A stretch of 64,000 nucleotides of DNA, from contig JARWKL010000014.1 in assembly GCA_029961685.1 (NCBI GenBank), positions 24,463,137 to 24,527,136 of the forward strand. Reading direction: 5' to 3'. This document shows positions 21,501-34,600 of this stretch, one piece after another. This stretch comes from Aristolochia californica. Its lineage: Eukaryota; Streptophyta; Magnoliopsida; Piperales; Aristolochiaceae. The position numbers and the translations under genes were made by a program. The notes below the pieces were generated by a model, which saw nothing but the letters and a program-made list of their open reading frames with translations, had not been told where the DNA came from and made no database searches. How positions within the stretch are numbered: position 1 is the first letter of the stretch; every line of letters starts with the position of its first letter.

Positions 21501-22656
21501 TACAAGGCTGATAAGAAGAGGTAGTGGTGGACGAAGTGAGAATAATCTCCATTATCATTGGTCATATCTCTTCATGGATCCATACTTGACCTACGTTTGC
21601 TAGTATGAGGGATTCTTGCCTGGGTTACAACTGGAACATCCTTGCCCATATGACAGTTCCTCTCGTCCTCTTATGATGGTTATTTGAACTCTGCCCCACT
21701 TGGATATTTAAAACTTAATTTTGATGGTAGTGTTATTGCGAATCCTGGTTAGGCTGGATTTGGAGGGGTTATTTGTGATATTTAGGAGCTCAACTTATTA
21801 CTTATTTAGGGCCAATGGGAATTTTAGACTCTACTTTGGTCTAGTTGTTTGTTATTTTTCAGGGGCTTCTTGTTTTTTGTGATCATTTCAATGTTCCTCT
21901 TATTATTGAAAGAGGCTCCAAGTTTGTCATTGGTTGGTATTCAAAAGCTACTGACCCACCTTCACGTCATCATATTTCTAAAATTGTTTCTTGTTTTAAT
22001 TGTACTCGATCTTATATACCAAGGTCAGCAAATGATGTTGCTGATTCTTTGGCTAAACAAGGAGTCTTCCTTCAATCGTTTGTTGTAAAAGGGGAGTTCT
22101 CCTTTAGTCTGTAATCTATTTCTTTGATTAATTAATCATCTCTCACATAGGTTTTGTTTGTAAAAATTCGTGGTTATTAGTTTGGAAAATGGAATTTTGG
22201 TTAGTACTTTAGTCATTTTGGGATGAACTTGAGCTTCATTTAATAGATAAGATGACATATCAATAAATAAATCAATTTTTTTCTTTGGGAGAATGATGAA
22301 GAAATTTCAAGCCAAAGGTCGGTCAATAAAACAAGGCAGCAACGAACCTGAGGTGACTGGGCTGGTCAGCAGGTTAACTGTCTGAACCAAAGAACCTGAC
22401 CTGCTCAAATAGGTTTAGTTTGAAAAAACTTGGGCCTCCCTCCAATCTCTCATTGTTAGGGGTGGACCTACCTAATCCTTTGAATTCTCCTTGCTCTTAA
22501 TAAAATCCAGCAACATTTCAAAAAAATAAAAAACTTGTGGTTATTAGTTAGGAAAATAGTGTCATAATTTCGGTTAGTACTTAGTCATTTTGGAATGAAC
22601 TCAGGTTTTATTTAATAGATTAGATGATATAGCAATGAATAAACCTATCTTTTTTT

Positions 22657-22687
<31 letters not shown>

Positions 22688-25600
22688 GTTCCGGCTGATT
22701 AGCAGGTCAACCTGACCTGGTTAACCTCAGGATGGGGTTGGGTCTACTCTTAATTCTTTTTTCTAACTTTTCCCCTCTTCTTTCTTGCTTAGGTTTGTAC
22801 TGAATGCCTTGAAAGCCAAAGAGTTTTATCGTCGAGATGTCCAGTACATTGTTAGAAATGGGAAGGCACTTATAATCAATGAGGTACTTCGCATCACCGT
22901 TTTGTACTTCTATTATGCTTCCATTTTCTGCCTTGTGTGAAGACCTTGATCTTGAAGTTCAGACAGAGAATTGGAGATAAGTGTGCAATAGTGTCTTGTA
23001 CAATCTCATTGTTTGGGAAGGCTTCCCCTTACTCTTTTGAGCTTTTGTTTTAATAAAATTCAGCATCATTTCAAGAAAAAAAAATAGTATCTTGTACAAT
23101 AGAATTTGCTGAAATAGGGCAGAAGAATACACTTGGCTGTGCTCATGTACTCTTTATTTAAATGAATGAGTACTGTCTTGACAACAGAAGACCGGCAGAA
23201 ATAATAACCCTACAATACAGCTTATAAAAACTTCTAAAATATTTCCTGTAATATCTAAGAAATAACTGAAGCACACATAGTTAGCTTTTAGTCCGTTGAG
23301 AGTTATTATTTTGAGAGGTCTGGGAAGTTATATGTAATTGTATTATGAAGTCAAGAGTAACAGTCAGGTCACTTAATGTTAAAGAGAAGTAGTTATGTAG
23401 TATGGATATTTTAGTTCATTGTGATGTTTTTATCTCAAACCTGTAATTAAGAGGTGGGTCCTGGGTTTCAGACCTAACTATCTTCACTTTGACAACCTGA
23501 CCTTCCTGGTCTCTCTTTCTTTCTCAAACTTCAACTTTCACACTGTTCTTCTTATGTACAAATACTTTTTTCTTTTGATTGGTTATTTTTCCTGTTCTTT
23601 CATCTCATTCTGAATTCAATTTGAATTCGTACTAAAACATCATTTTCCCCCATAAAACAGTAATGGATCTTGTTTGACCATGTCTTTTATTGTTATCGAT
23701 TTGTTTCATGTAAATTTACCAGTGCAAGTTCTAAATTGGGCAGGTGGCTGCATATGCATTGGGAACCAATTAATGCATTTTAATTATTTATCTTTTGATA
23801 AAATTTTATTTTCTAAAAAAGAGAGGTTATTTCCTGCTAACATGATACAGCTTACTGGGAGGGTTGAAGAAAAGAGGAGATGGTCCGAGGGCATCCACCA
23901 AGCTGTAGAAGCTAAAGAAGGGCTCCAAATTCAGGTGTACCTTTCTGTTTGAATGATGCTTAATTTCTCAAGTAAAGTTGTTATCTATGCTCAAAAGTTT
24001 TTGATATTCTGCATGATATATAGCCTGATTCGGTGGTTGTGGCACAAATAACATACCAATCATTGTTCAAGCTCTATCCGAAACTTTCTGGAATGACTGG
24101 AACTGCAAAGACTGAGGTGGGTCCTTGCTTAATTCTGACTTCTTATGTGAACTCTGCACGGAGAGTCCAACTTTTTCAGTGCATGCCATCAGATCTTAAT
24201 CTATATTGGTTTCTCTGATAAAAATAAGTGTCCTATCTCTATGTCAACAGGAGAAAGAATTTTTGAAGATGTTCCAGATGCCGGTTGTTGAAGCTCCAAC
24301 AAATCTACCAAATATTAGGCAAGACTTACCCATTCAAGCTTTTGCGGTAGGACTCTTTTTTTTATATTTTTTTTATATTTAAACTTTTTCTTGGAAATGA
24401 TTGAGAGTTCGTTAAGAGTTAAAACATGTACATTGTACATTAACAATCAGAAAGCAATTGCCAAAAAAGGAAAATGGTGCCGGCAGCAAAAAAGAAAAAC
24501 AGTGAGACAAATAATGGAGTGATCTTCGACTGCAAGATGCTGGAGAGTGACACCAGCTTGGCCAAAGAATCGATCATAGAGTTGGCATTTCTTACCAGTA
24601 TGAACTCAAGATCTGATTGGAGACCTCTCGGGACCTATTTGCTGCATGCCCTTAGTCATGGTCTGTTTGGATGGAGCATCCTCAGTCGGTTTGGTAGCCA
24701 ACTTTGCCTGCCAGAGGACATTTTCTTGATTGGGCATTTGCTTCTTGGGAATCCCCTCCCCAAATTGGGGAAGCTGATCATCTCTGCTTGCGTTGCTTTC
24801 ATCCCTTGCGGGCATCTTGACAGAAGGTAACACAGGTGATTTGGCACTTTGATACCACCTGCGCCTAGACTACAGCCCCCTGGCATCATATCTCTGCCCG
24901 GGTAAGCGGATAGTCACCTTCCACTCAATTGATGACCACTGGATGGCAACTCGGCTTGCAGTCTCTACCCCCATTGCTTCAGTCCGTGACTGGAGCCCTT
25001 CCTTGCACCACCGTGGCCTTGGTCAGTGGGTTCAGATTACGGGACTTCCGCCCGAACCCTGGGAGAGCGGTGTATTCAGTCTCATTGCCAACCTCTTTAC
25101 GGTTGAAGGCCGGCGACTTGACCGAGCCAGGCTCTTCATCAGCCTCAGCCGTGTTCACTCTGGGACGACTTTCTTGCGTCTTGATGCTGGTCAGTCCCAC
25201 CTCTGGCTTGGTATCACATTTGGAGGACTTGTGGGAGTATTTCTCTCACCGACACAAGCAGCAGCAACCCTGTACTTGGTCATCAGGCACCCCCACCCCC
25301 TGCCACTGCCAAGCCCCCGGACAGCCTTCTACCCTTATGTCTCAGATTACCTACCCTTCCTTTCCCATCAGCACCTGACACCCCAAAGAGATTCCCCCAC
25401 CACATTAACACCCTAACCCCCTACTTGGCATCGCATCGATACCAGAACCTCCCCCCCCTCCCTCTGATCCTTGGCCATCTCTTTTCCCTCCTTGAGGCCC
25501 CCCCACTCGGGGCAACTGCCTCACGATTACAACAACCCGGTTCCCCCACCTCCACTCCTATCATAACCCCCCTTTTCAACAAGAACCCCTCCGAAATTCC

Positions 25601-28600
25601 CCCGCCCCCCCCCATTACCCTGTCTGCCATCATTGCCCCTCCTATCGCTCGTATGGACCTCTCACCACTGAGCCAGGCCCCTCCCAGACCCACCTCTCCC
25701 CTCCTTTCTGGCAGTGAGTTCTCATCATCCTCCTTGTTTGGGACTAGTCAGCCCAGGCGACCTGTTACTAGATCACCTCCTCATCTGGCTACCTACCAGC
25801 GTCGTTGCCAAACTTCTGGCCAAGCCCCCCTTCTAGGGAGCCTAGTGGCTCTCCCTGCTAGTCAGGGGAAATGATTCATGGAGACCTTTGCTTTCCCCGT
25901 TGGATGACAGAAACCGGCAATTCTACTTGGCTTTGCAGAATGAGCACCAACAGTTTGATGATGAAACTTGGGATCGTATCTCCGAGTTGGCTTGAAGAAT
26001 GGGAGTGGTTTACAGTGATAACTTTTCGGGTGGCAAGACCACATCAGAGGTTTGCTGAGAAGTCAAGAAATGATTATTCTTTCTTGGAATGTTCGTGGGA
26101 TTGGATCTTCTAGAATGCGTGCTATTGTTCAGAATCTTCTTTCAAAAAGTAACCCATCTATTGTAATCCTCCATGAATCTAAATGTCAGAATCCTTCCAA
26201 TTCCATTATGCATGACCTCTGCGGTTGTAATAATTTGGAATGACTTGTTATCAATGCTATTGGGTTTTCTGGGGGCCTGTTCCTTCTCTGGAACTCTTTT
26301 GCACTTGAAGTCTTAGATCACGTGACTGACACTTTCTCTATTGTAATTAAGTTGCATGACAGATGCACTGATTTCACTTGGGGGCTTGCCAACATTTCTG
26401 GCACTACCAGATACCGAGATTATCACTTTTTTTTTTTTTTTGAAAAAGATGTAATTATATTAACAAGAGAAAAATTACAAAGGAAGAGGGAGCAAATCCC
26501 TAACAACAAGAGATTACAGGATCACTCCCTGCTTGGCAACCACATCTGAAACCAAATACAAGAGAATAGTGAAGCGATTTCTAGAATCTCTCGAAAGATC
26601 GTCACTCTTTTTGTGATGAGATTTTTGGCCTTCTGCCTCTTTGGCCCATTCCTTGGCTCCTTGTTGGGGATTTCAATGCAACCCGCTTTTGCGATGAGAA
26701 GTCTCCCCCTACCTCCCAGAGTACCTCAACCATGAGGCAATTTGCTGACTTTATTAGTGGTTTTGAGTTGGAAGAAATTAGCCTATGTAGCAAGACGTTT
26801 ATTTGGTCAAATGGTCAGAGGCCTCCCATCCTTTCCAAGCTTGATCGGTTCCTTGCCACTGGTGACTAGCTCAGACTCTACGACAACACCTGTGGGCCGG
26901 TTTTGAGCCGTGCTGGCTCTGACCACTGGCCTATTCAGATTGATACTAAACTTGATAAATGGGGGCCTGCCTCTTTCAGATTTGATAATTCTTGGCTGTT
27001 GGGTAAGCACTTCGCCGACAACGTCGCCTCATGGTGGGAAACCTTTGGGGACCCTAATTATGATGGCTGGTCACTCCGTCACAAGTTGAAGCGTCTCAAT
27101 GCAAAGCTCAAATCATGGTCCTCGGAGCGTTGCCTTGCTGCCTCCTCTCAGAAATCCTGTCTCCAGTCTTAGATTGCTACCCTTGATATGGTTGAGGAAC
27201 AATGACGTCTTACTCATGCCGAGTTTTCTACCCACATCTCTCTTCAATGCAATTTTCAATCTATTCTGCACTCCGAAAGGGTTTAGTAGAAGCAAAAATC
27301 CTGCTTCAAGTGATTGGCCGAGGGGGATGCTAACACAAAGTTCTTCCATGCCATCGCCTCGGCCCGCAAGAAGACTAATTAGGTCACCTCCTTGTCTATT
27401 GACAACGAGGTTACCTTGGATAGGACCTCCATTACGATGCTTTTCTCAGTTTCTTTGCAGATCTTTACAGGGAGGAGGACCACCACCGGCCTAGGCTCTC
27501 CAACCTTCACTTCTATGCGATTTCCCCAATACTGGCGAGTTTCATTGAGCTCCCTTTCTCTGACTTGGAGGTTGAGGATGCAGTCCTGGGACTCCCCTAG
27601 GATAGCGCCCCGGGGTCTGATGGATTCAACGGAGAATTATACAAAGCTTGCTGGCCCGCTGTGAGGTCGGATATCATTTCCATGGTCCGAAGCTTCTATG
27701 ATTGTGGAATCACTTTTAAGAGTGCGGGGACTTCTCTTATTGCTCTGGTCCCCAAGAAAACTAGTGTGGAAGGCCCTCAAGATTACCGGCTGATCAGTCT
27801 CGTTTCAAGTCCTTACAAGATCATCGCCCGCATCCTGGCTTGTTGTCTCAAGGTTGTTCTCCCTACTATCATCCATGGGGGCCATAGCGCTTTTATCAGA
27901 GGTCGTGACATACTCGACTCAGCTATGGCCACACATGAAATTGTGGATCATTTTGCCAAGATGGGTCGGCCACGGTTTGTTCTGAAGTTGGACCTCGAGA
28001 AAGCTTTTGACCGACTTAGTTGGTCCCTCCTAGATGACATTATGTAGCGGATCGGCTTCAGAGACAAATGGAGGTTTTGGATCCGTAGTTGTATCTCTTC
28101 AGCCTCTTACTCCTTGCCCCTCAATGGCTTTGTTTTTTTGAAATCCAAGATTTAGTCAATTCCATTGTTTGTACTTGGAGTTATGTACACAAAGCTGCCA
28201 ATAGTGTGTTAAAAAAGGGGTTTCTCTCCAATCCCTCATTGTAATGGATCCCCCACATTAATGTTCTTTCTTTGCCTTGGGGCTTAATGAAATTTGTCTT
28301 TTCTCAAAATAAAAAAAAATTCTTCTGTGAATTTAAGTAACTTTGTTCAAGTGTTAAAATCTATTTGAATCTTCTATGTGTCAAGATGACAGATCAGATT
28401 GGATATATGTTTACAAAGGCCCTTGGGAAACTTGAATTTGTTAATTTTATACCAAGCAGAGGTTAGTTAATATATATATGCTGCAGTTTGAGGGGGAGTG
28501 TTAAAGTTCAAGGGTATTTTTTATCCTTTCTGAAGTGTATGTTTGTGCCTCTGTTCGAGGGAAGCTGAGCTAGGAGGTTAAGGGTGTAATTTTTATTATT

Positions 28601-31600
28601 CTTTTTAAGTCTATTAGCTATACTAGACGAGAGGTTAGGGAGGGGCATTTTTTTCCAATTGGTAATTGTTCACTTAAGTAACTGATAAAAGAGCTTAGAG
28701 GTTTGGGAGAGATTAACGAGATTGCTCTCTTTCAGAAAGTTCTCTCCTTCATTCCTCTTCTTTCTCTCTTTCTTTATCTTTTTGTTTTAGTGTTATTTTT
28801 TTCTCCTTTCCTTGCAATGAGAATTTCCTCTAAAAATATTTCTTTGTAGACTGCACGTGGGAAATGGGAAAATGTTCGTCAAGAAGTTGAGTACATGTTT
28901 CGTCAAGGCCGCCCTGTCTTAGTTGGGACCACCAGGTAAATCATTAGTGTACTCACACATGCTTTGATTCCAGGACTTCATCAGTTTTTTGCTCCTTTTC
29001 ATTTTTTAATTGTTTACATATTCTTAAATATCCATTTTTCGAAAAAGCATATTCTTAAATATTTTAACACCTTTTTCAAAGTCATTATTTTTATATTCTT
29101 GCCAGTAATTTTAAATTCGTGGATGTAGTTGAATCTCGCTAACCATAAACTTTTAATGATCATAAAAATCCATAAAACTCTACAAATCCTTATTAATCCA
29201 TGGACTGAAAAGAATTACCCTGAGCTTCAAGTTTCAAATTTCACTGAACCCCCAAGTTTGGAACTTATTTTACCCCTCTTGAGATTGGTATTCTTTATCG
29301 CTTTTTTGAGTGTCTCATTTTCTGGATGCAGTGTTGAGAATTCTGAATTTCTTTCTGATTTACTGAAAGACTGTAACATCCCTCACAATGTCCTAAATGC
29401 AAGGCCAAAGGTTTGTATTACGTTATTAGCCTTTCTTTGACAGTAAATACTTTCTACTAATTTGTTGTATTCATGGGATGATGATATTATTGAGCTTCCT
29501 AAGGTTTTATTTGTTTTGCTTGAGAACCTCTTCACAGTATGCTGCTAGGGAGGCTGAAATTATTGCTCAGGCTGGTCGAAAATATGCCATTACCATCTCC
29601 ACAAATATGGCTGGCAGAGGAACGGATATAATCCTTGGTGGAAACCCAAAGGTGTATTGATTGCTCAAGCTGCTCAATCCTTCGTTACAATCCTTTTATG
29701 CCACTCTTGATTCAGTCATTTCACGGGTTTGAATTCTTAGTTAGTGCTCTAGGAAGCTGTTTTCTCTATTATCATCATTACTTTTTTTGAAAACCTTTTT
29801 CTTTTTTTAGTTATGATATTTGTTACTGGGAATTACCGACATACATTAGCGTTAGAAAAGATCTTATGGTTATTAGTTGAAAAAATCATCCTAACTTTGG
29901 CTAGTCATTTTGGAATGAACTTGGACCTAATTTTAGCATGGCATCAAAACATGGGATTTATTTTATTGAGTCTAATTTTAGCCCCATTTTGTTGGTATCT
30001 CATTTTTCGTTCGCTTAAGCCCAGATGTGATAGGGATTGTTAGTGGTAATAGTCCCATATGGTCTAATGTTAGGAAAAATCCTATGATTATTAGTTTTTT
30101 TTTTTTTTGTGTATGCTGAATTTTATTAAGACAAAAGCTCAAAAGAGCAATATACAAAGGGGGGAAGCCTTCCCAAACAATGAGAAATTGCTGGGAACTT
30201 CCGAATTTAGCCAATTTATCAGGTAAAGAGTTGGCTGATCTAGGAGTGAGATTCCAATTACAATGAATAGAATACATAATGTCAGCAATACAATCGGTGA
30301 TAGGCTAGTGACGCCAAGAGGGGGGGGAGGGGAGCTATCTTTTGAATACCAACTGATGACAGTCTTTGAGTCTCCTTCAATAATTAGTTTGCCATGGAGA
30401 CGTTCCTTGAAGATTCAAAGGCCGAATAGAAGAGCATTTACTTCAACAGTATTTGAATCGGCCATGCCCACCGGTCCAACATAAGAAAGAATAGGGTCTC
30501 CATTGTTGACTCTGAAAACACCACTTGCTCTAGCTTGCCCAAGACAGCCAATAGCACTACCATCAAAATTGAGTTTGATGTAGTTGCAAGGGGGAGGATC
30601 CCAAAAGGCCATAACCGGAGGTCCTACGAGGGCCCGTCATATGAGCAATAAACCTCTAGTTTTCTGAAAAAGGAAACACACGATAGAGCGGCAAACTCCT
30701 TTTTGGTATGTAACCAGCTCGAGATAAGGCCCACAACATGTGAAGCCGTATTGTCCAGGGTGCTAGCTTTGGAGTTATTAGTTGGGAAAAAAACATCAGA
30801 ATTTTGGTTGTTCATTTGAGGATGGACCTAAACCTAACTTTAACAATATTATTATTCATTTTCAAAAATAATAAAATTATATTTGAGAACGTGATTAGCT
30901 TTTTCTTAAAGAGTATAGAGTGACTAAGAGGAAGGATAGGGCACGTGTCGACTCAAGATATAAGGGGAAGAGAGTTACCCATAGCAGCTTGCTGGCATGT
31001 TACAGCTTTGGCTACTGCATCAATTATATGATTCGTTTCCTTTTGAATATGCTTCAGAAGAGCACAAGGAAACCACACTTTTCAACAATTTTTTTCAAAT
31101 AGATAGTCATAATCTCTTTGAGGGGCTTGACCGTTGAAGTGGCTCTTACTCCCTTGGCATCAAGCTGCGAGACAAAGGTTCGGGGAACATTTGGTGCCTA
31201 GTTGGTGTCTACGGCCCTACCAGACACCTTGAGCACCACTTATTTTGGGAGGATCTATCGAGGACTTGTCAGAAGTGGCCTATTTCTCTGATGCTTGTGG
31301 GTGACTTCAATGTCACTCGCTTCTGCCATGAGAAATCCCCGCTGTCCCGGAGAATCACTACCTCCATGAGGCTATTTACTGATTTTATTGGCAACTGGGA
31401 CTTGGATGAGATTGCCTTATCTGTGAAGACCTTCACTTGGTCAAATGGCAGGCAACCCCCTGCCCTCTCAAAGCTGGACCGTTTCTTAGCCAGCAATGAT
31501 TGGCTTCAGCTCTACAGTCACGTCTTCGGAAAAGTGCTCAATAGAGTCGTCTCTGATCATTGGCCTATTATGATTGATACCCATTTTGGCAATTGCCACC

Positions 31601-34600
31601 CCTCCCCCCCCCCCCCCCCCCCCCCCCCCACTCTTTCAGGTTCAACAATAATTGGATGGCGGACCGAGCTATTATTTCTGACTCACTGGTGAATTTTTTT
31701 GTAGATTTATACTCGGATCTCACTTCAGCCCTTCTTCTAAGGGTTAACCTTCAGGTTATTCCATCAGCTGTAGCTAGTCTCATCGAACTCCCTTTCTCTA
31801 CGCGGGAAATTGAAATTGCAGCCCTTGGTCTTCCTTTGGATCGTGCTCCTGGCCCGGATGGATTCAACGGGGAATTTTATCGTCGTTGTTGGCCCTTTAT
31901 AAGAGAAGACATTTCCAGCATGGCCCGCTCCTTTTATCAGCATGGCATCAGATATAGGAGTATCGAAGCCTCTTTCATCGCCCTCATCCCTAAAAAAGAA
32001 GGGGCTGAACTCCCATCCGACTTCCGGCCGATCAGTCTCACTACTAGTGCATATAAGGTGATTGCGCGCCTCCTTGCTAGTCGTCTCAAGGCAATCCTCC
32101 CTATTGCCATACACCATGGTCAGAGTGCTTTTATTAAGGGAAAAAACATTCTTGATTAAGCCATGGCATGTCATGAACTTAGTCATCATTTCAAGGTCCA
32201 AAAGCTCCCCAGATTCATCCTCAAGCTTGACTTCGAAAAGGCATTTGACAGAGTTAACTGGAAGTTTCTGGATACCCTCCTGGGGAAGATGGGATTCGGA
32301 GAAAAATGGCGCTTCTGGATACAAAGTTGCATCTCCTCTGCAAGCTACTCCGTCCTTCTCAATGGCACAACTTGCGGGTATTTTAAGGGAACCAGAGGAA
32401 TCAGACAGGGAGACCCCCTCTCCCCCCTGCTCTTCAATGTGGAGGCTGAATACCTATCCTCCTTGATCTACTCGGCCAAGAACATGGGATGGTTCCTACC
32501 CACGACGGACTGCACAACTTTCGATATTCCGATTCTCCAGTTTGTAGATGATACTATTTGCTTCGGGGTTGGTACTATGGATTAGATCAAAAAATTACAT
32601 GCCGCGCTGGGATTATTTGAATTGGCTTCTGGTTAGAGCATAAACTGGGGAAAAACCACTCTCCTTGGCTATCATATTGATCCAGCTGAACTTCGGAATA
32701 TGGTGGACTATCTGGGATGCTCTGTGGGAAATATGGCAACTACTTATCTTGGGCTCCCACTTTTTGATTCTCGGCCTTCGGCTTCACTATGGTCCCCCCT
32801 CATTGAGAAATTTGAAAAGAGGCTAGCCACTTGGAGGGGTAAACTCTTATCAACAGCGAGGCATCTCACCTCCTTAAGTCTTGTCTGGCGGGGCTTCCAA
32901 ATTATCTGTTATCATTCATGCACTGTCCAGCCTCCGTTTGCTCCAAAATTGATGCCATCTGTCGACGATTTCTGTGGAGGGGTTCAGAAGATACCTTAAG
33001 ATACCATCTGGTCAGTTGGAAGGATATTTGCATGCCCCATAATAGGGGAGGTTTGGGCATCCGACCTACAAAAGAAATGAACAAAGCTCTTATGCTCAAA
33101 TGGATTTGGAATTTTAACAACAAGCACAACAGTTTATGGAATAATATGGTGAAATTCTACCTTCAGTTTTCGGGTGCATGGTGGAGAGAGGGTGGCGTTG
33201 CTCGCCTCCTATCCCCGATATGGAAATCAGTTTTCAAGCTCCTTCCAGTATTTAGAGATGCTACCGCATTTCACACGGGCAACGGAAGGACCCTTCTCTT
33301 CTGGTCGAACGAATGGTGTGGCCCCCGATCTCTCTCAGAGGACTTTCCGGGGCTGCATAGGGTGGCAAACAACCTCTCTTACTCTGTGGCCAATTCATGG
33401 AGTGATCACTCGTGGAGTCTTCAGTTTCGTCGGGGATTAAATGATGAGGAATCGTTAGCTTTTTGTTCTCTCCTTACTAAACTCAGCAGTACTATTCTTC
33501 GAGAGCACTCAATTGATAAGATGATTTGGAAGCCCAGTAATAATGGTCGATTCACTGTCACTTCGGCTTACTCTCATATCAGAAAGCAAGACTATAGTCC
33601 TCATGAGCACAAGGCAAATCTGGCTTGGAAACTCTCAGCACCAAGCAAAATCAAGTTCTTCATGTGGTCAGTTATCAGAGAACGAATTCTTACTTCAGAC
33701 AACCTTCACAGAAGAGGCTTCACTGCCCCCGATCTTTCTTGTCCCCTATGCGGTGAGTGTGAAGAGACAGTCCAGCATGTCCTCTTACACTGTGGATTTT
33801 CGTGGCAAGTTTGGATGAAGATATTTCAAAAAATAGGACTCCAACTGGGGCTACATCAAGACCTCTTTGACACCTTTGAGATGGTTCGAGGGATTCTCCT
33901 TCCTCGGCCGGGCAAGTTAATTCTTTCAGCCTATCTTGCTCATGTTCCATGGTGCATTTGGCTCGAGCGGAACATCCGAAGATTCAACTCCAAAGCTAGT
34001 ACCCCAGACAACACGACTTCTCATGCCGTGGGCCTCATCTCGAGTTAGCTTCATACAAAGAAGGATTTTGCCACTCTTTCAGGGGTTTCCCTTCGGGAAA
34101 ATTGGAATTTGATCGCTCACATGTCCGGCCCTACCAGAGCTCCTAGAATGGTTATCTGGTCCAGCAGGAGCAGGTGGTATATTCAGAGGTCACAATGGAG
34201 ACCCCATTCTTTCTTAGTGGGCTGCTGTTTGGCCTCCAAATCTTCAGAGATCGTCTCCATGGCAAGTTAATCATTGAAGGCGACTCGAAGATGGTTATTA
34301 GTTGGTGTTCCAAAGACAACCTCCCCCCTTGGCGCCACTGGCCCATCACTGATAGTATTGTTAACATTGTATCTTCTTTGCATTGTAATTAGAATCTCAT
34401 TCCTAGATCAACCAACTCTCTGGCTGATAAATTGGCTAAATTTTGAACTTCCCAACAATCTCATTGTATGGGAAGGATTCCCTCCTTTGTAATTTGCTCT
34501 TTTGAGCTTTTGTCTTAATAAAAATCAGCATCATTTAAAAAAAAAAAAAATCTCTTAGAGGGGGGTTGGAATGGGTGGCTTTGCGGGTGGAGGTGCAGAA

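Larger units (their letters stand above)
24830..28318 (+). mobile_element. LINE with ORF1, endonuclease and half the RT; internal deletion
   Basis: Order: ORF1 (24926-26073), ORF2 endonuclease (26071-27360), RT (27380-28130), then a jump at about 28130 to the RNase H end and 3' UTR, with A-run at 28308-28318. The RT palm breaks off after [10 protein letters not shown] minus-strand LINE tail interrupts the endonuclease. Many stops. Confidence 0.75.
31101..34550 (+). mobile_element. B-family LINE, endonuclease to A-tail
   Basis: Begins within the endonuclease and ends with a 14-A tail at about 34537. It carries endonuclease, RT, linker, zinc finger and a disrupted RNase H. A poly-C tract (31604-31629) and a deletion remove the end of the endonuclease and the RT start. 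Stop codons occur at 32158, 32583 and 34047. Confidence 0.82.

Noticed and set aside
31764..32324. Minus-strand open frame of 186 codons
   Set aside because: Antisense of the B-family reverse transcriptase palm.
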